From: Montifringilla adamsi
Taxonomy: Eukaryota > Chordata > Aves > Passeriformes > Passeridae
NCBI GenBank assembly: GCA_017590115.1
Contig: JAGGNK010003335.1
Span: 4,526,001 to 4,590,000, forward strand
DNA length: 64,000 nt
Reading direction: 5' to 3'
In this document: piece after piece, positions 40,621 through 53,900 of the stretch
Numbering within the stretch: position 1 is the stretch's first letter
Layout of the letters: each line of letters starts with the position of its first letter
Translations under genes and position numbers: made by a program
Notes under the pieces: model-generated
What the model was told of the DNA's origin: nothing
Seen by the model: the letters and a program-made list of their open reading frames with translations, nothing else
The model's database searches: none

Positions 40621-41618
40621 TGACTGTGAGGCAGCACAATTAGATCAATTGTATTTATTTATAAAATATTATTCATTTGCCTGTTCATTACTGTAGGTAA
40701 GGATTTCTAACGTAGAGAGGCATATATACAACATTTTGAGACGCTTTTGAACATTCAACAGGAAAGAGGTTTGAGGGAAAGTGTGCTTTGCAGCAAGGGC
40801 AGATTAAAAAGCCAGGCAATTGTACTGATCTCTGTACTTCTCTCTGAATCTTGCTCTTATTTGAGACTGACAAAGAAAAAATGGTTTTTACTGCTGTTAG
40901 ACTGGCAAGCTAAAAGAAATTACCTCTTATTTCACACATTTTCTGTTGTGTAGAGAGACAGGCTCATGCCTATAGTCTCTGTGAAATAGATTTGAAAAGA
41001 CGTCTTGGTAAAAATCCAGGCTTTCTGCATATCATAAAACTGTATTATCTCTCCTTCAACTCTCTCCTAACATCATTTCTCCCAGGAGTAGCCCTAAAAA
41101 CATTTCTTCTTTGCAGTTGTATGTGTTAGGTGCAAATATTGCTTTTCCTTTCTCCAGACTGTAGTGAAATTTAAGCTGAGATTCATGATGTCTGGGAAAC
41201 TTGGTGTCCTCAGATGTCTCAATACCTAGAATAGAGAGAAGGGAAGAGTTTGGTAAAAGACTGTTAAATTTACATTTCTTTTGTTTCTTGCTGTGAAGTA
41301 ATGAAACTGTAACATAAAATGTTTTTTAAGAGACTGTAATAAATTCTTATTGTTTTACTGCATATTGTGCTCTTACCACAATATATTCTTTTTATTCATC
41401 TACTTAGTGATCACATCCATCTGTATTTTGTATCTCATGGAAAAGTATTCTGCTGATTTTTCCTTGAATATAGATGGATTACGTGGGAAGATTCAGATCA
41501 TGATTCTTAGCCAGATCAAAGAGACCTCTCTTCCTTTATAAATCAAAATAGGGTTTTCCTCTCTTAGAGGAGCCCACTCGATCATTGCTGCAATCACATG
41601 ACTAAATAAAATCTAACA

Positions 41619-41632
41619 CTGCCATCTAGTGC
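41619..41632 (-). promoter_or_regulatory. candidate CTCF-binding site
   Basis: On the minus strand the bases read GCACTAGATGGCAG. This agrees with the vertebrate CTCF core CCASYAGRKGGCRS at 13 of 14 positions; only the first base differs. The surrounding 41560-41700 is richer in CpG (CTCG, ACACGC, GCCCGG) than neighbouring DNA. If bound, it would be an insulator or loop anchor, oriented with the motif on the minus strand. The motif match is visible; occupancy is inference. Confidence 0.55.
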
Positions 41633-43229
41633 CCTCGCTCTGGGACAGGACACGCTGAAAGCCCGGTGGTGGCAGAGAGCCTTTGATATCGCTTTAACTG
41701 TGGAGTTCTCGACTCAGAGAAACTGTTTTTTTCCCCCAAAGAAATAACTTCCTATCTGAAGTCATAATAACATTCAGTGCTTTATAATATTCTAAGAACT
41801 TCGGCTCTTGCACAGTTTCTAAAGGATTGTGTTCAGTATTGGAGTCAACTGGGATAGGAAGTGCAGAGGGTAAAACTTCTCTCTGTGTCTTCCCCTCGCT
41901 GTTGTGCTGGAAGCTGCTTGAAGAGTTGACACAAATGAGCTTCTTGCCACAGAGCCTGGGGGGAAAAAAATCCCTTGGAGAATGTGTCCCTGCAGTTTTG
42001 TGACACAAATTGTCAAAATTACCTTAGTGAAATAAGGAGAAAGGAAAGCTATTCAAGAAAGCATTTCATATCTCTGGGGATTTGTTTAGAAATGACATGT
42101 ACAGGACATATTTGAATACAAAGAAATATCATGTCTCACAGGAGAAAGCCCAATTTTCAGTAGAGATCCCAACAGCTTGCAGAAGAACTCATTGGCTTTG
42201 AGCACTGAGGGTGGCAGCGTGAGCAGGCTGAGTGTGCTCCCCTTCCTGCCTTATGTGCTTGTAACATAACTTAAACATATATAATGTTTAGAAATACCTC
42301 TTTAAGAGATGCATTGATTTTAGCTCTATTCACTTCTTAAGTAAAATGAACTGCTGCACTGAAAGCTCCTTTCAGAATTGCAGCCTGATAGCCCCAAGCA
42401 GCCTGTCAGGCTGCATGTTTATTTACTGCTCCATTGCACCCCCATGATTGATTCTTTCTCACATTCCACTATTGATTTTTCTGTTCTGTCTTTCTTCAAC
42501 CACAAATATGAAGAAGTTCCCTGCAAGCCAAGTTGCCTTAAGCACTGTTTGAAGAGCCCTTTTTTAGGGTCTCTGTCCCCAGCCTGTGGCAAACAGACAG
42601 GAGCCTCCAGCTCAGCCTTCCTCCAGCTGGGAACACCAGCACAGCTCCAGCCATGGGAATTGTGGAGAGCAGGCAGAGAGCTCCGGAGGAACTGCAGAAC
42701 TCCCCACAACCAAAACCTGTGATGTGATCACGGGTGATTGTAATAATTTTATTCCTGGAGCTTTATAGCGAAATATATTTTGCCTGTATTTTAGAAGATT
42801 TTTTATTACTGCCCTTTTCTATTTACAAACACAGAAGATCAACAGATGTCCACAAAATTTTCTGGGATTCCCTTTTCCATAGTCAGGTGGATGTTGTGTT
42901 CAATACAGTCTCAATCTTTGAAATTCAGTGTAAAAATTTGAAACTTTGACTGGGAGATGAGGAATTAAGTCAGGTAGGGTTGTTAATATGCTTTTAGACC
43001 AGTGCATTTTTTTGGTTAAGAGGAACTTTTCTTCTCTACAGTTTTGCAAACACTTACAAATTTCTCCAATAAATCTTTTATGTTTACTGTTTTGATTATT
43101 TATTGCTCATGTGTTTTTGTTTCTAGTTTATCTTCCTGTCTAATGAGATTATACAAGATCTAAAAAGATACTCAAATTTGCTAAATTTTACTGAAAGCTC
43201 TACTCACATGCATGATGAAAGTGATTGTG

Positions 43230-43270
43230 ATTGGTTTTTGGGTTGGGGTTTTTTTGTGTGTTTTTTTTGG
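43230..43270. repeat. T/G-rich tract leading into the pentanucleotide array
   Basis: The plus strand is nearly all T and G with an eight-base T run; it passes directly into the (TTTTC)n array that follows. Confidence 0.75.
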
Positions 43271-43358
43271 TTTCTTTTCTTTTCTTTTCTTTTCTTTTCT
43301 TTTCTTTTCTTTTCTTTTCTTTTCTTTTCTTTTCTTTTCTTTTCTTTTCTTTTCTTTT
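43271..43358. repeat. (TTTTC)n pentanucleotide microsatellite
   Basis: About 17 uninterrupted TTTCT units, a pure homopyrimidine strand ending in a T run and CCCCC. The opposite strand reads as Lys/Arg/Glu-rich low-complexity peptide in every frame, which is an artefact and not a gene. Long TTTTC tracts can form triplex DNA and vary in length. Confidence 0.97.
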
Positions 43359-45116
43359 TTCCCCCTACTGTGTGTTTCTCTTCCTCCTGGTCAATGGAAA
43401 CTAACAAAACTTCTTTTAATCAAGTATCATTTTGTAGGTTTTCTTTGTGGCAATATTTAGTTGCCGAATGAGTGTTGTTTAATTGCAGTGTGTACATAGT
43501 GCAGGAATATAGAAAAATGAGTTGTGAAGAACTTCTATGCAAGGAAAATTAGGTGTACTTAATATAGAAGGTAAATGTTGCATCTAACTGAATTGGAAGC
43601 AACTTCTTTCTGTTGATAAAAATATTCTATCATTGGCTTCATTCTATGAACTAGCAATATCCTGTCATTCCTCTGGACTAAAATTTACTTCACATGCCCA
43701 TGCCTTATGAAGGTTGCTTTTTTTTTCTCATGCCAATGGCAGGTATTGGCACTAGGAAGGTGAATTTATTCCTCCAGAGGCAAAGATCTTCCATCCTCCA
43801 TGTCAAACAAGTTGAGAAATCACTGTAAGCCGTGGGCTGGTGCTGTGAGCTCAGGTACAGTTGATCATCCATGCTCAGATGTGACTGCCAGAAAGACACC
43901 CTGGGACACACAGGTCCAGATTTTAGGTGGGAAAAAGGCACCTGTGAAATGGTGAAATCAGCCAGTGAGAATTTTCTATCAGAGCTCAGAGAAATATGAC
44001 AGGAAGGGAGTTTACATGTGGAAATGGGAAAGCTGCCTGTGGTTTCTCTTGTCTAGTTCCACACGGAGCTGCCTGGCTCAGACCTTCCCACCCCACCACA
44101 GCTGAAAGGGAGCTGGATTCCAGAGGAGCTCATTTCCATGGACACCAAGGAAACAGCTGACCAGCCCTGCACGTATTCTGCCAGGCTCTCATCAATACAA
44201 AATTACTAAAATAGTGCTCTAAAGCCAGCGAGATGATTTCTGTGATGGGTATGTGTACAATAAACTACAAGTGATGCTTTCAGGAGCTCTGTTGTATAAG
44301 TGCTGTACCTGGCTCAAGATCAGTCCTTCATATTTTGGTGCACTCAAAGTCACAATAAATAGCATGCAAATTAGCCCTTTACCCCTTGAAACAGTTACAG
44401 ATTCTCCTCCCCAGAAAAATATTAGAATTGCAAATCATAATGAATAATATTAAGCAATCAAAAGCTAATATAGAAATGTATGCAGAGATAAAGCAGATAT
44501 TGTGTTCTGTTGGTTTAATGAAAAATGTCTGTTGCTTTTGTAGTCATGCTTTTATTTGATCTGTTTCTCGGGCTTTTTTGTGATGAAAAATCTGAGCAAA
44601 TTGATTCATAAAAAATTACTATTCTCTGGTCATTTTCTTTTATAAACATCTATTAAAAGTTTGAGTCCATTTCTATTTAAAATTTGTTTCCAGGAAAAAA
44701 AATATGTTGGAGTTACTTTTATACTGCTTGTCTTAGAGAACTTGGGATTACCTATTATAAAACCCAGAATTTTTTATTTTCTTTTTGCTTGTGATACTTT
44801 CTGTCTCTCAAGCAAGCTTTCAATATGACAGTGAAATGAAGAGAATATTGTTTCCCTTTTTCTGAAATGGAAAAGAACTACCTGAAAACTATTTTAACAG
44901 AGGTACAGGCATTCAAAATTAATAAGTATCTAGGAAGCAAGTATTAGTGCCATTGAGGAATAAGCAGTTTCTGTGCACTTGGCTATCTCTTAAAGAGAAG
45001 TCAGCTAAATATTTGTTATTTATTGAGGCTTATTAATGTATGCAGTCATGTAAAAATTATTACAGCTTTTTTAGGAACTGTTTATATAGAAAAATATATA
45101 TATAGGTCAACGCTGT

Positions 45117-45139
45117 ATGTTATTAACACTGAATAACAT
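45117..45139. repeat. inverted repeat, 8-bp arms
   Basis: ATGTTATT, seven-base loop AACACTG, then AATAACAT. It is AT-rich and preceded by a TATATATATA tract (45094-45103); it may be chance. Confidence 0.5.
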
Positions 45140-46620
45140 TCCAGCACAGTAAAATTGTACCAGTTACCTGTTTCTGGAGGTGAGAAAAATACTGCAAGTA
45201 TGTAAAATCTCAGCCTTTAAACTAAAGTCTCAAGCACACTATTTTCTTTAGATAATCTGTTTCATTTGCATGTGTCTTTATAAGTGATTTTCAATGCTTA
45301 GGTTCTTAACAATAACTTGTAAAAATTTTTTTCAGATAGCTCTACTTGCAGTAGTCACAGTATTTATTTAGTAATAACTACTCTCTCTTTTCACTGAACT
45401 TACAATAAGGACATTTGCATCTATAACAGCTCAATTGCAAGTATTTCCATATAGCACATCTCACACATTATCAAGTTGGTGTTTAAGACATTCTGCTCTC
45501 CTTGCAGTAGTTTGAGTATTTTTATTTTGAAGGTGGTAGTAGTTTTGCCTCCTTTTTTGGATTACTTTTATTTCTCTGTTAAGTAAAAAGTAGAACACTA
45601 AGTTAGGTCACTCACAAACCCTTCTAATTTTTATTTGCAGATTTGTGTTAGAAATAACACTACAGCCTTTATACAAACATATTCTTCATAACAGGCATAA
45701 TGTTCAGCTGTGTTAGTACAGTTACCACAGCCCTGGGGCACTGGGAGAGTGCAAATCCCCAACAATAACAACTGATCATTTGGGGGAGTTTATTTTCTGC
45801 TTGAAAATTCAGAGGTTGTGGTACTTGGCTTTAACAAGTTTCACACTAAGCAGCTTTCATTTTCATCTGTTTTCCATGTCACTATCCCTGTCTGAAGTCC
45901 TTGACATGGTCTCCATCTGGCTGCCATCCTGCTCCATTAGGAAAGCAGCATTTGCTTTCCTGACAAGGCTTCATCTCTTCCCTTCTGGAGTGCAGGGCCA
46001 AGCCACTTGTTCTGCTTGACCAGACTGGTTCATGTGTTTGTTTCTTCAGGATTCTTTTAAAACCTGAGACCACGGGTCAGAAATTAATAGACACTAATAA
46101 AGTAGATATGAGATATTTATATTTAACTTGATCACTTCAACTTCACATTGCTCCTGAGGGGGCAGACAGTAGTTAGTCTGAATCACTTCCATGAGGGGGA
46201 AACATATTAAAGTTGTGTTGAAAATTACTCTGTGAGGGTATTATCTTACAGTATTTTTGATCTTTGCAATGATGTGTTAGATACTGAGGTTATAAAGAAA
46301 CTTGGCCTTTCAGGGAAGGAAAGGCTGAGACCAAAGAGCTCAGACAGGAGTAAATTCTGGCCAAGACACCAGCCTGTGTTTCGGCTCACTGAGGGAGGAG
46401 GTCCTGCTCCCCTCTCAGAGCAGCTGAGCCGCTTAAGGAGGTGACCTTGGATGGGGTATGACACTTGAATGTGAAAAGAGAAGGGAAAGAGATACAAAGC
46501 CTCAACTTTAGCAAGATCAAGCTGTAAGGTAAGACAAACAAAAGCATCAGGGAAATAGCTTGCATTAAAATGAATGTATTTCAATTATGGTTGTTTTGCC
46601 TCTGCTTCATGCTTTCTTTT

Positions 46621-46663
46621 CCATCCATCTATCCATCCATCCATCTATCCAGCCATCCATCCA
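46621..46663. repeat. imperfect (ATCC)n tetranucleotide repeat
   Basis: About ten CCAT/ATCC units with single-base interruptions (ATCT twice and one AGCC). The interruptions suggest an older, more stable microsatellite. Confidence 0.93.
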
Positions 46664-49600
46664 CTGGATTTCATCATCTCAGCCTTTCAGAGCTATTCTT
46701 TGATTGTTTTCCCTCTCACTAGATCACTGTACATAATATTGTCATTTATTCTTGTTCAAAGCCTTCTTTCAAGCTTTCCTGCTGCCTGGACCTACTGATA
46801 CGTCCAGTTAAGTCCTGTTTGCTTAACCATTGATGGGGCCACAATCATCCAAATGCCATTTTAAAGGATATAACTGATTTCAGCATTTTTCTTGAACAGG
46901 AAGCCTAATGCACAAATAACAACAGGAATCAATTAGCTGGTTTAGTTACTGTGAGAAGTGAAGGTAGAATGTTTATAAATTCTATTTGAGCTCTTTGTTA
47001 CTGTAATACCTGGCATATAGTCTGAGAAATGGTTGATCTGTTTAGGTGAAAATTATCACCTTTCAGGAAGAGGAATAAAGATGATCTAAGGGTCTCAATT
47101 TGAGACTTTTGAGAAATCTGGAATACTTCTTATAATGTTGGACAAATACTTTTCTCACTGTAGCTCTATAGCCATCTTTCCACATGCCCTTGTTCTTTTG
47201 GTTCAATGAAATTGTGTATTCCTTCAAGAAGGAACTTTTACATATTGTGATAAGTTACACGTCTTGGCACAAGAAAGACCTGATTGTTTTCAAGCACTTT
47301 TTGAAGCCTTACAAAGAAACATCCGGTGTTGAAATGACATCAGTCACTGTGTTATTGGATTTTGCACATGCATGGTGACTATTAGACATGGCAAATCTTT
47401 AGAAGTGTCACCTGATCACATAGACAAGCTCAAAATCCTCAAAATGTAGAAAGTGTTTGTTCTGACCAATACAAATTTAGTTTAATTTATTAAGCATAAA
47501 CTCAGTGGGTAAATTGAGAATAAACTCTATTAAAACATGAAATAAAACAAAAAATGGAAAAAGGAGGCATTGATGATAATGGTGGCTTGGGTTGTTTTTT
47601 GGCATTTTTATCAGAGCTTTTGTCCACCCCACTCCTGTCCAGTCCAAACAAAATTATGATGATGTTATTTGAGGCCAATGATTCAGGCTGGTTGAATATC
47701 TTTTTCCCCATAACAGCTGGAAGCCACCAGAAATCCTGTAGTGGCTAATTATGAAATTATCTGTCTCCAAGGATAATTTCTTCTTAACTGTGTGAGCTGG
47801 CTTATTCCCTGGAGGAATAATATTTTATATTTTTCATATAATTGTACAAGGAAGCTTAGAAAGTGCTGAAACAAATCCTTTTTTTAAAATAAGTGGATAT
47901 TAGAAAATTATAAAATCCATTTTCAACTTTAGACACAAAATAACTGATATCTAAAGACACAAGGTGGGGGGGGAAAAGAAAAAAAACCTTTCAGAATATT
48001 TCCTTTTATTTTGAAGGGTTAGTTGAATATTTTCTCTTTCAGAAATGGCTAATAAAAGTGGATTCCATAACTGCTGGGTAGAATGGCAAAATCAAGCCTG
48101 GTATTGCACACCCTCTCCCATGCCTAGTCCCAGACTTGCTGGCTCTAACCCACTATGGGCCTGCACCAGCAGAACAAAAACCATTTTCAGCTGATCTCAG
48201 ATATGAGAGTGTGAAAAGAATGTCCCAGATACATCTAGCTATAAAACTCTATTAAGTTTGTAGACAGTGATATAAGTTAATTGGGCATCACAGTCCCACA
48301 GAGACCATATAACAGCATAACCAGAGCTGAGTCAAGACCTCCTGTGGTTTTGAGTCTGTCAGCTCACGCTGCATCCCACACTCTGAGAATGGGCTGAGGT
48401 TAATAATTAGTCTAATTAATCACCTACTAAAATTGTGCCATTGTAGCACAAGGGAGATGTGTGCAGAGGGGGCAGGAGGCAGTGTTGCTGTGATTCTGAG
48501 AGGCTGCTGTTAATGTGAAAATAGAAAACACCACTCGCTGGTGAGCCCTGGTGGATCCCAAGACAGGGGGAGTGCTGTCTTGCCACCACAGTGAGCAGCA
48601 GATGTGGAAGAGAGTAAAACTTTGCAACTGGTTTCATGCTTAGCTTGATGCTACTTTTGTAGTTTTCCTCCCCAACTCACTCCTGTGTGATAACCCTGGG
48701 ATACAGTGAGAGTGGATCAGAGCTGACCACATCAGTCTGGAGCATTCATCCAGGCCTTGGGCAAGAGCCAGGAGCTAATTTTGTCTCAAAGCCAAGGAAA
48801 TCTGACTGATGAAGAGCACTGCAGGCCAGAGGATTCACAAGGCTGGGACAGAGCCAGTCACAGAACTGCCTTGCACAAGCAGGTGAAAATGAAATATCAT
48901 GGTCTAATACTACAGTCTATTAGTGACTACAGACAGGATATTTATGGTATGCAGTGTATAAAGCAATGGAGTGTATATAAGAAAATCTGATCTGGAAAAT
49001 AAAACAACACCCATTTAAATGTCATATGCACATCTTAGAACACTGTTTAACTATGATGATAACAACTGAGCTTATAATGAAAAGGGTGAAAGCCTCTTCA
49101 GTAGGTTTCAGCAAGTACAGGCCTATCAAAATGTTGCTTTGCTTTGCAAAAATGTTAAGTTGGCATACATGAATTATTTAAGTAATTCTTGAAAGCCAAA
49201 TGCCTGCAAAGGTACTGAGGTTGCATGTAAATTCAGAAAGACAAGGATACTGCTGGAGACAGGTACAGTGCAGTAGAGCATAAGAAATGCAAACTGAATT
49301 GCACAGCATACAAGCAGCATTAAAGAAATGTATTCCAGCTTCCAGTCAGTGAACCCAAACATGTTGTACATTATGCAGACTGCTTAGTAATTTGCATAAT
49401 TATAAACTCCCCCTGAAACAGTAAACATAACTGCAGAATTCAGTAATACCAAAGAAATCATCATTGGTATGAATTGCTTATTTGACTTTTTAATTTTTCT
49501 GGGGTCTTTGAAAACACACTGGTTTTAGAACAAGCCAAAAAGAGACTTTTACAGTAACAAGTAAGCTATATTGGAAAGAAATGGAGCATAAAATAGAAAC

Positions 49601-50764
49601 TTTCTGTTTTAATATAAAGTAGTAGTCTTGTTGACTTTTGAAGCTGTTTCTGCTAAAGTTTCATTTTACAATTTAGATACATCCTTAAATTCCTCCAAAG
49701 AGTAATCCATTAAAGCACAGGTTGTCAATATATGAAGGGGTTCAGAAGAGATTATCTTTATTGCTGCGGATGGCAGACAATATGATTATGTTAGGGGACT
49801 CTGCTGTGGCTGGAGAGCAGAAGAGCTGCATTAGCAGCAGAATACTAATATTGATAGTACTTCACAGGAGATTGCAGAGAGCTCTTCCAGGGAGATTCAG
49901 GGAAGAAATATAGAAGTTTAAATATGAAAATGAAAGAACCCTCAAGGAGACAGGAATAAAAAAATAATCCTTTTGTTAACAAAAAGAAGAGAATAATGCA
50001 TTGGGAACTTTTGTGAGCTTTATGTCTAGTTCATATTTTAAAGAAAGCCTGGTTTGGGGAGCAGTTAGGGAGAGAAACTTCTGCCCCTGGTTGTCCCCTG
50101 AGGGGACCTGTCCTGGGGTAATTTATGTCATAGCTTCAAGTAGATTTGTCATGTTTTGTGTAGAGTAAGTGACCCCACTAATGCAAAGTCTGCAGGGCAA
50201 CTTCAGCCTGTGTTGGCTGCTGAAAACTCTTACTGGGAGGCAGCCACAGGAAACAGTGGTGGTGCTGCTCAGAGCAGCATTTCTGAGGTTCCCTGTTGAT
50301 TCTGGTTTGTGTACTGAAAGATGTATGAGGGAAAAAAATAATGCAGAGATGGAGTGCTTGCAGAGTCCAAAGAGTTCTAAAGGATGAGTGGTATGCTGGT
50401 GGTGCATCACTGCCCTGGATGTTTCTGACCTCACCAATTTCGTTGCAGGGCTGTTTGTGTGAGCTTTGAGACAAGCAAAGATGTGTTTGCATTTACCTCT
50501 GTGAGCACTCTGAGTCATCCTTCATTATTCCCCATTCCAAAGCAATAACATCCTTAATTCCAGGCTTTTAAAAAAGCTTTTAGAAATTAAATATTTAAAA
50601 CAAGCACCAAGAAAACAAACAATTATCAAGCAAACAAAACAAAAATTATAAGCTTCTATGCAAAAGAAATAATTACCCTGGCAGAGTAAACTACTTCAAA
50701 TTTTTTCTAGTGAAAATGACATAACAATAAGTACTGTGTAATCTTTCTTTTTTTCTGTTCCTAG

Positions 50765-50931
50765 GAAAGACAAAAGCTGCTAGCTCAGGCAGAGCAGGAT
50801 CCAGTTAATTTTCTGTATCCTCAGACCAATTAGTCAAGTTGAGGAATCAATCTCTGTCAGAGTCATGCCTGAGTACTGCCTGTGTGGGAGGGGAATGGTT
50901 GTAATGGCTAATAGTAATTTATTTCAGAAAG
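50765..50931 (+). other. exon-like segment with strong splice sites (weak candidate)
   Basis: The left edge follows a strong polypyrimidine-acceptor, CTTTCTTTTTTTCTGTTCCTAG, with branch-point-like TGACATAAC about 50 bases upstream. The right edge is a near-consensus donor, CAGAAAG|GTAAGAAC. The 167-nt segment between has stops in all three frames. The frame starting at the first base stays open for 22 codons (beginning ERQKLLAQAEQ) before TAG; the other two stop after 5 and 13 codons. It could be a lncRNA exon, a terminal or poison exon, or chance. I recognise no protein family in the short peptide, and no partner exon was found in the window. Confidence 0.18.
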
Positions 50932-53900
50932 GTAAGAACATTATTGCTATATTTAGTCCATATGTACAATGATATTGTCATTAAGACAAGATTTCTGAAA
51001 GGTTTTCGTTATGAATACCCTTTTTAGAAAATAGTTGGAGACTCCATTCTCTTTATTTTTCTTATGTTTACCATCCTCCCATTAGTGTGACCAATAATGG
51101 GATTTACATGCAAGTGATCACTAATGACTAAATCCACAGAGACACTTTATCTATATGGTAATTTCAGGAGGATTAGGAAGGTGTGGACTAGAAACACACA
51201 CCAATATTAGAATTCTGTTGTATTTCTGAGGCTTAATTTGAACCACCAGCTCAGCTGCTTGCTCCCCCCACCTTTTGTGGATGAAGTACTCTGCAAATCT
51301 TGCACGGATTTAAGCTCCTGAGCTATTGAGCGCAAGTTAATGCAGACTGTGAAGCTGTAGGGCAGAGGCTACCAAACTTCCTGACCCTGTGGGCCATTTT
51401 CTAAATTATTTAATTGTTTCTTATAGCCATATCCTGTTGTAATTCTCTCTGTGTCCCCTGTGTTTTACAGACCAAGCCCTTACACCCCTTTGTCCCTTCA
51501 CTCATCACTGTTCAGAAACAGAGCTAATTTTGGCAGATTGTTGTTATTACATTGTACAATAGAGACCTCCAGGTTATTGAAGAGTAAAGTTCTATCTGCT
51601 CATTAACAAGAATGCATACTTATGGTTTTGTGTTGTTTGTGGTTTTTTTTAACTCCTCCCTGTTTCAGAAATGCACCCAAGTTTAAATTCATTGTTCTGG
51701 GATTGGCTGTTCCCCCTTCCTGAGCTTGTGCTCACCTCAGGTTCAGCAGCCAGCACTCACTCTCCTGCCCTTCCACACCTCTGAATACAAACACCCTTGA
51801 GTTACTCTGCACTTGGCCAGATTTTTCTCCCATGTGCTATTGCAGGCAGAACCCTCCAAGCAAGTGCCCTAATTTGAGGTTATCCAATTCCACATGTTCT
51901 CAGTCACTCTGGAAACATGCTTTTAGTAGTTTCTCCATCAAAACTGACAATAATCCAGCATTCTCAGCTGACAAAGGCTAGCAGAGGTAGGGGAGATTTT
52001 GCAGGTACTCTGCACAGGTAAATAAAGAGTACAACCTTTTACATTTACACAATAACTCACATGCTATGTTTGTTCTTTGGCTGTGCCATTTTTATTCCTG
52101 CCTTGAGCTATGTGCACCATCAGTCTGAATAAACCAGTCAACACAATCTTTTCACCCTGTTCTTGCTTTTAGTGAGCTTTGTAATTATTTCAGTAGCTAT
52201 CTGGGTGGAGTGGGCCCACTTGTTCAGAGGAGCAGACCTGGGGCTGCCTCTCTGTGTGCAGTCTGGGCTTGTGCCTGTCTGCATCATCCTCAGAAAAATT
52301 CTTTGGAGGGGTGGAGAGTCTTTTCTAGGCACCCAGGGTCTCATTTTAAAATAAACTTTATGTAATGAGTAAACACAAGGAGGCTGTTTTCATTGTTTTA
52401 ATAGAGTTTATGTGCCAAGATCAAATAATGTAAGTAAGAACCAATTAAAGAAATCTGGGTGTTTTCTTTAGCATTCTCCAGGGTGCTGTCAACAAGCATA
52501 TTTTGCTGCCTGCAGCCTGTCTGTTACCAATTGTTACCTTTTACCACAGATATTGTTTTATTTTCCTGCCCATTGTTTTAGTTACTTCATGAATAAAGAT
52601 AATTCAATTTGCCTCAATCTTAGACCTACTGCATTTTTAAGTAATTGCAACTGATATGGGACTATCAGAGCTTAGCATATTATAATATGTATTAGCTGCT
52701 CCAGCTGGCTCTTGTAAACAACCTCTTTCAGTAATATTTCATTTCTATGCAGCTGGAGGTCTGCCTGAGCATGCAGCATTTTAGCCTAGAATTGCTAAAA
52801 GTACATTTGAAAAGCAGAAATTCAGGAAGTTAGTACTTGCACATACTGGGCAGTGTTAATGTACCTGTCACATTGAAAGAATTTTACAGCCTCTTATTTT
52901 AAATTAATTTATGGATTTCAGTCTTGCAGATGACTTGCAAATAGTCTGTTCTGGATTGGACAGCAAACCATCAGGATTTACAGAAGATGTTTTTAGAGAA
53001 CAGGGATGTTTCTCCCAAGCCATCCCTCCCTCTGCTTCACCTCTCTGCCTCTCCTCCTTCTGTGTGCAGTGAAGTTCTTCTTCATTAACAGCCTCTGGAA
53101 GATAAGGCATTGAGATCCCCAGAAGTGGCCTTTCCACACCAGGTGTGGGTCGGTGTTCTTTTTTATTCCTTTTTCTAACTCATTATCTTATTTTTACCAA
53201 AAGGCTTTTCAGGCAGGTCTGCTAGGAATTGCTTATAAAACCAGCCAGCACAGTGAGCAGAGAACTAATACTGTAATTTTCTACTTTGTCTGGAGTTTAA
53301 TTAGCCAGAGAGGGGGTTTTGGAGCTCTGAGACTTTCTGAGCAGCATGAGCAGTAGACTGCAGGCCTGTGTGTGTGGGTGCTTTCAGGCCAAACCACCCT
53401 TTGACTTCCAGTCAGGTGCTCTTTTTCTGGTTATAGAGAGAAGAGAGTGCCAGGTTTTACAGATATTAAAGCCAAATATCCTGTTAGATACACACACCTC
53501 TCCCCTCTTAGTTAGGCTACTGACACACTGTGTCTTCTATCAAAGCACCTGAGGGCATGAATCACTGCTTTCAAACACCTTTGGGGAGCAGCTGTAGTAC
53601 TCACAGCTGGAAACTTGACCTTAAGTAGTTCTTAAAGTACATAAAGCATATAGATAGAGACGTTGTACCTGTTATTGTCATTTTGCAGGATCAATTATTT
53701 TATTGATTGACTTTGTATTAATCATTTGTTCTTTGTGTTTGCATGGTGTCTGGTCAGAAACTCTTATTCATTTACAAACATTAATGAAATTGTTCACCCA
53801 ATTGTTCACCTAGGTCAGTTCAGGTGCTGTATGTGCTTCAAAATTGCTCCTCTTTGGTGTCTTTTTGAGTGATATCTTTTCTCTGTTCCTGTGTCAGACC

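Larger units (their letters stand above)
28538..43229. other. non-coding stretch, no gene seen
   Basis: Mostly AT-rich. A GC-richer, CpG-poor patch at about 35790-36260 has overlapping open frames on both strands, which I attribute to composition; I recognise neither. Another patch lies at about 42560-42720. Small palindromes and simple repeats inside this interval are listed separately. No promoter or RNA gene was identified. Confidence 0.55.

Noticed and set aside
43204..43407. Lys/Arg/Glu-rich minus-strand open frame
   Set aside because: It is the translation of the (TTTTC)n microsatellite; every frame stays open because the unit lacks stop codons.
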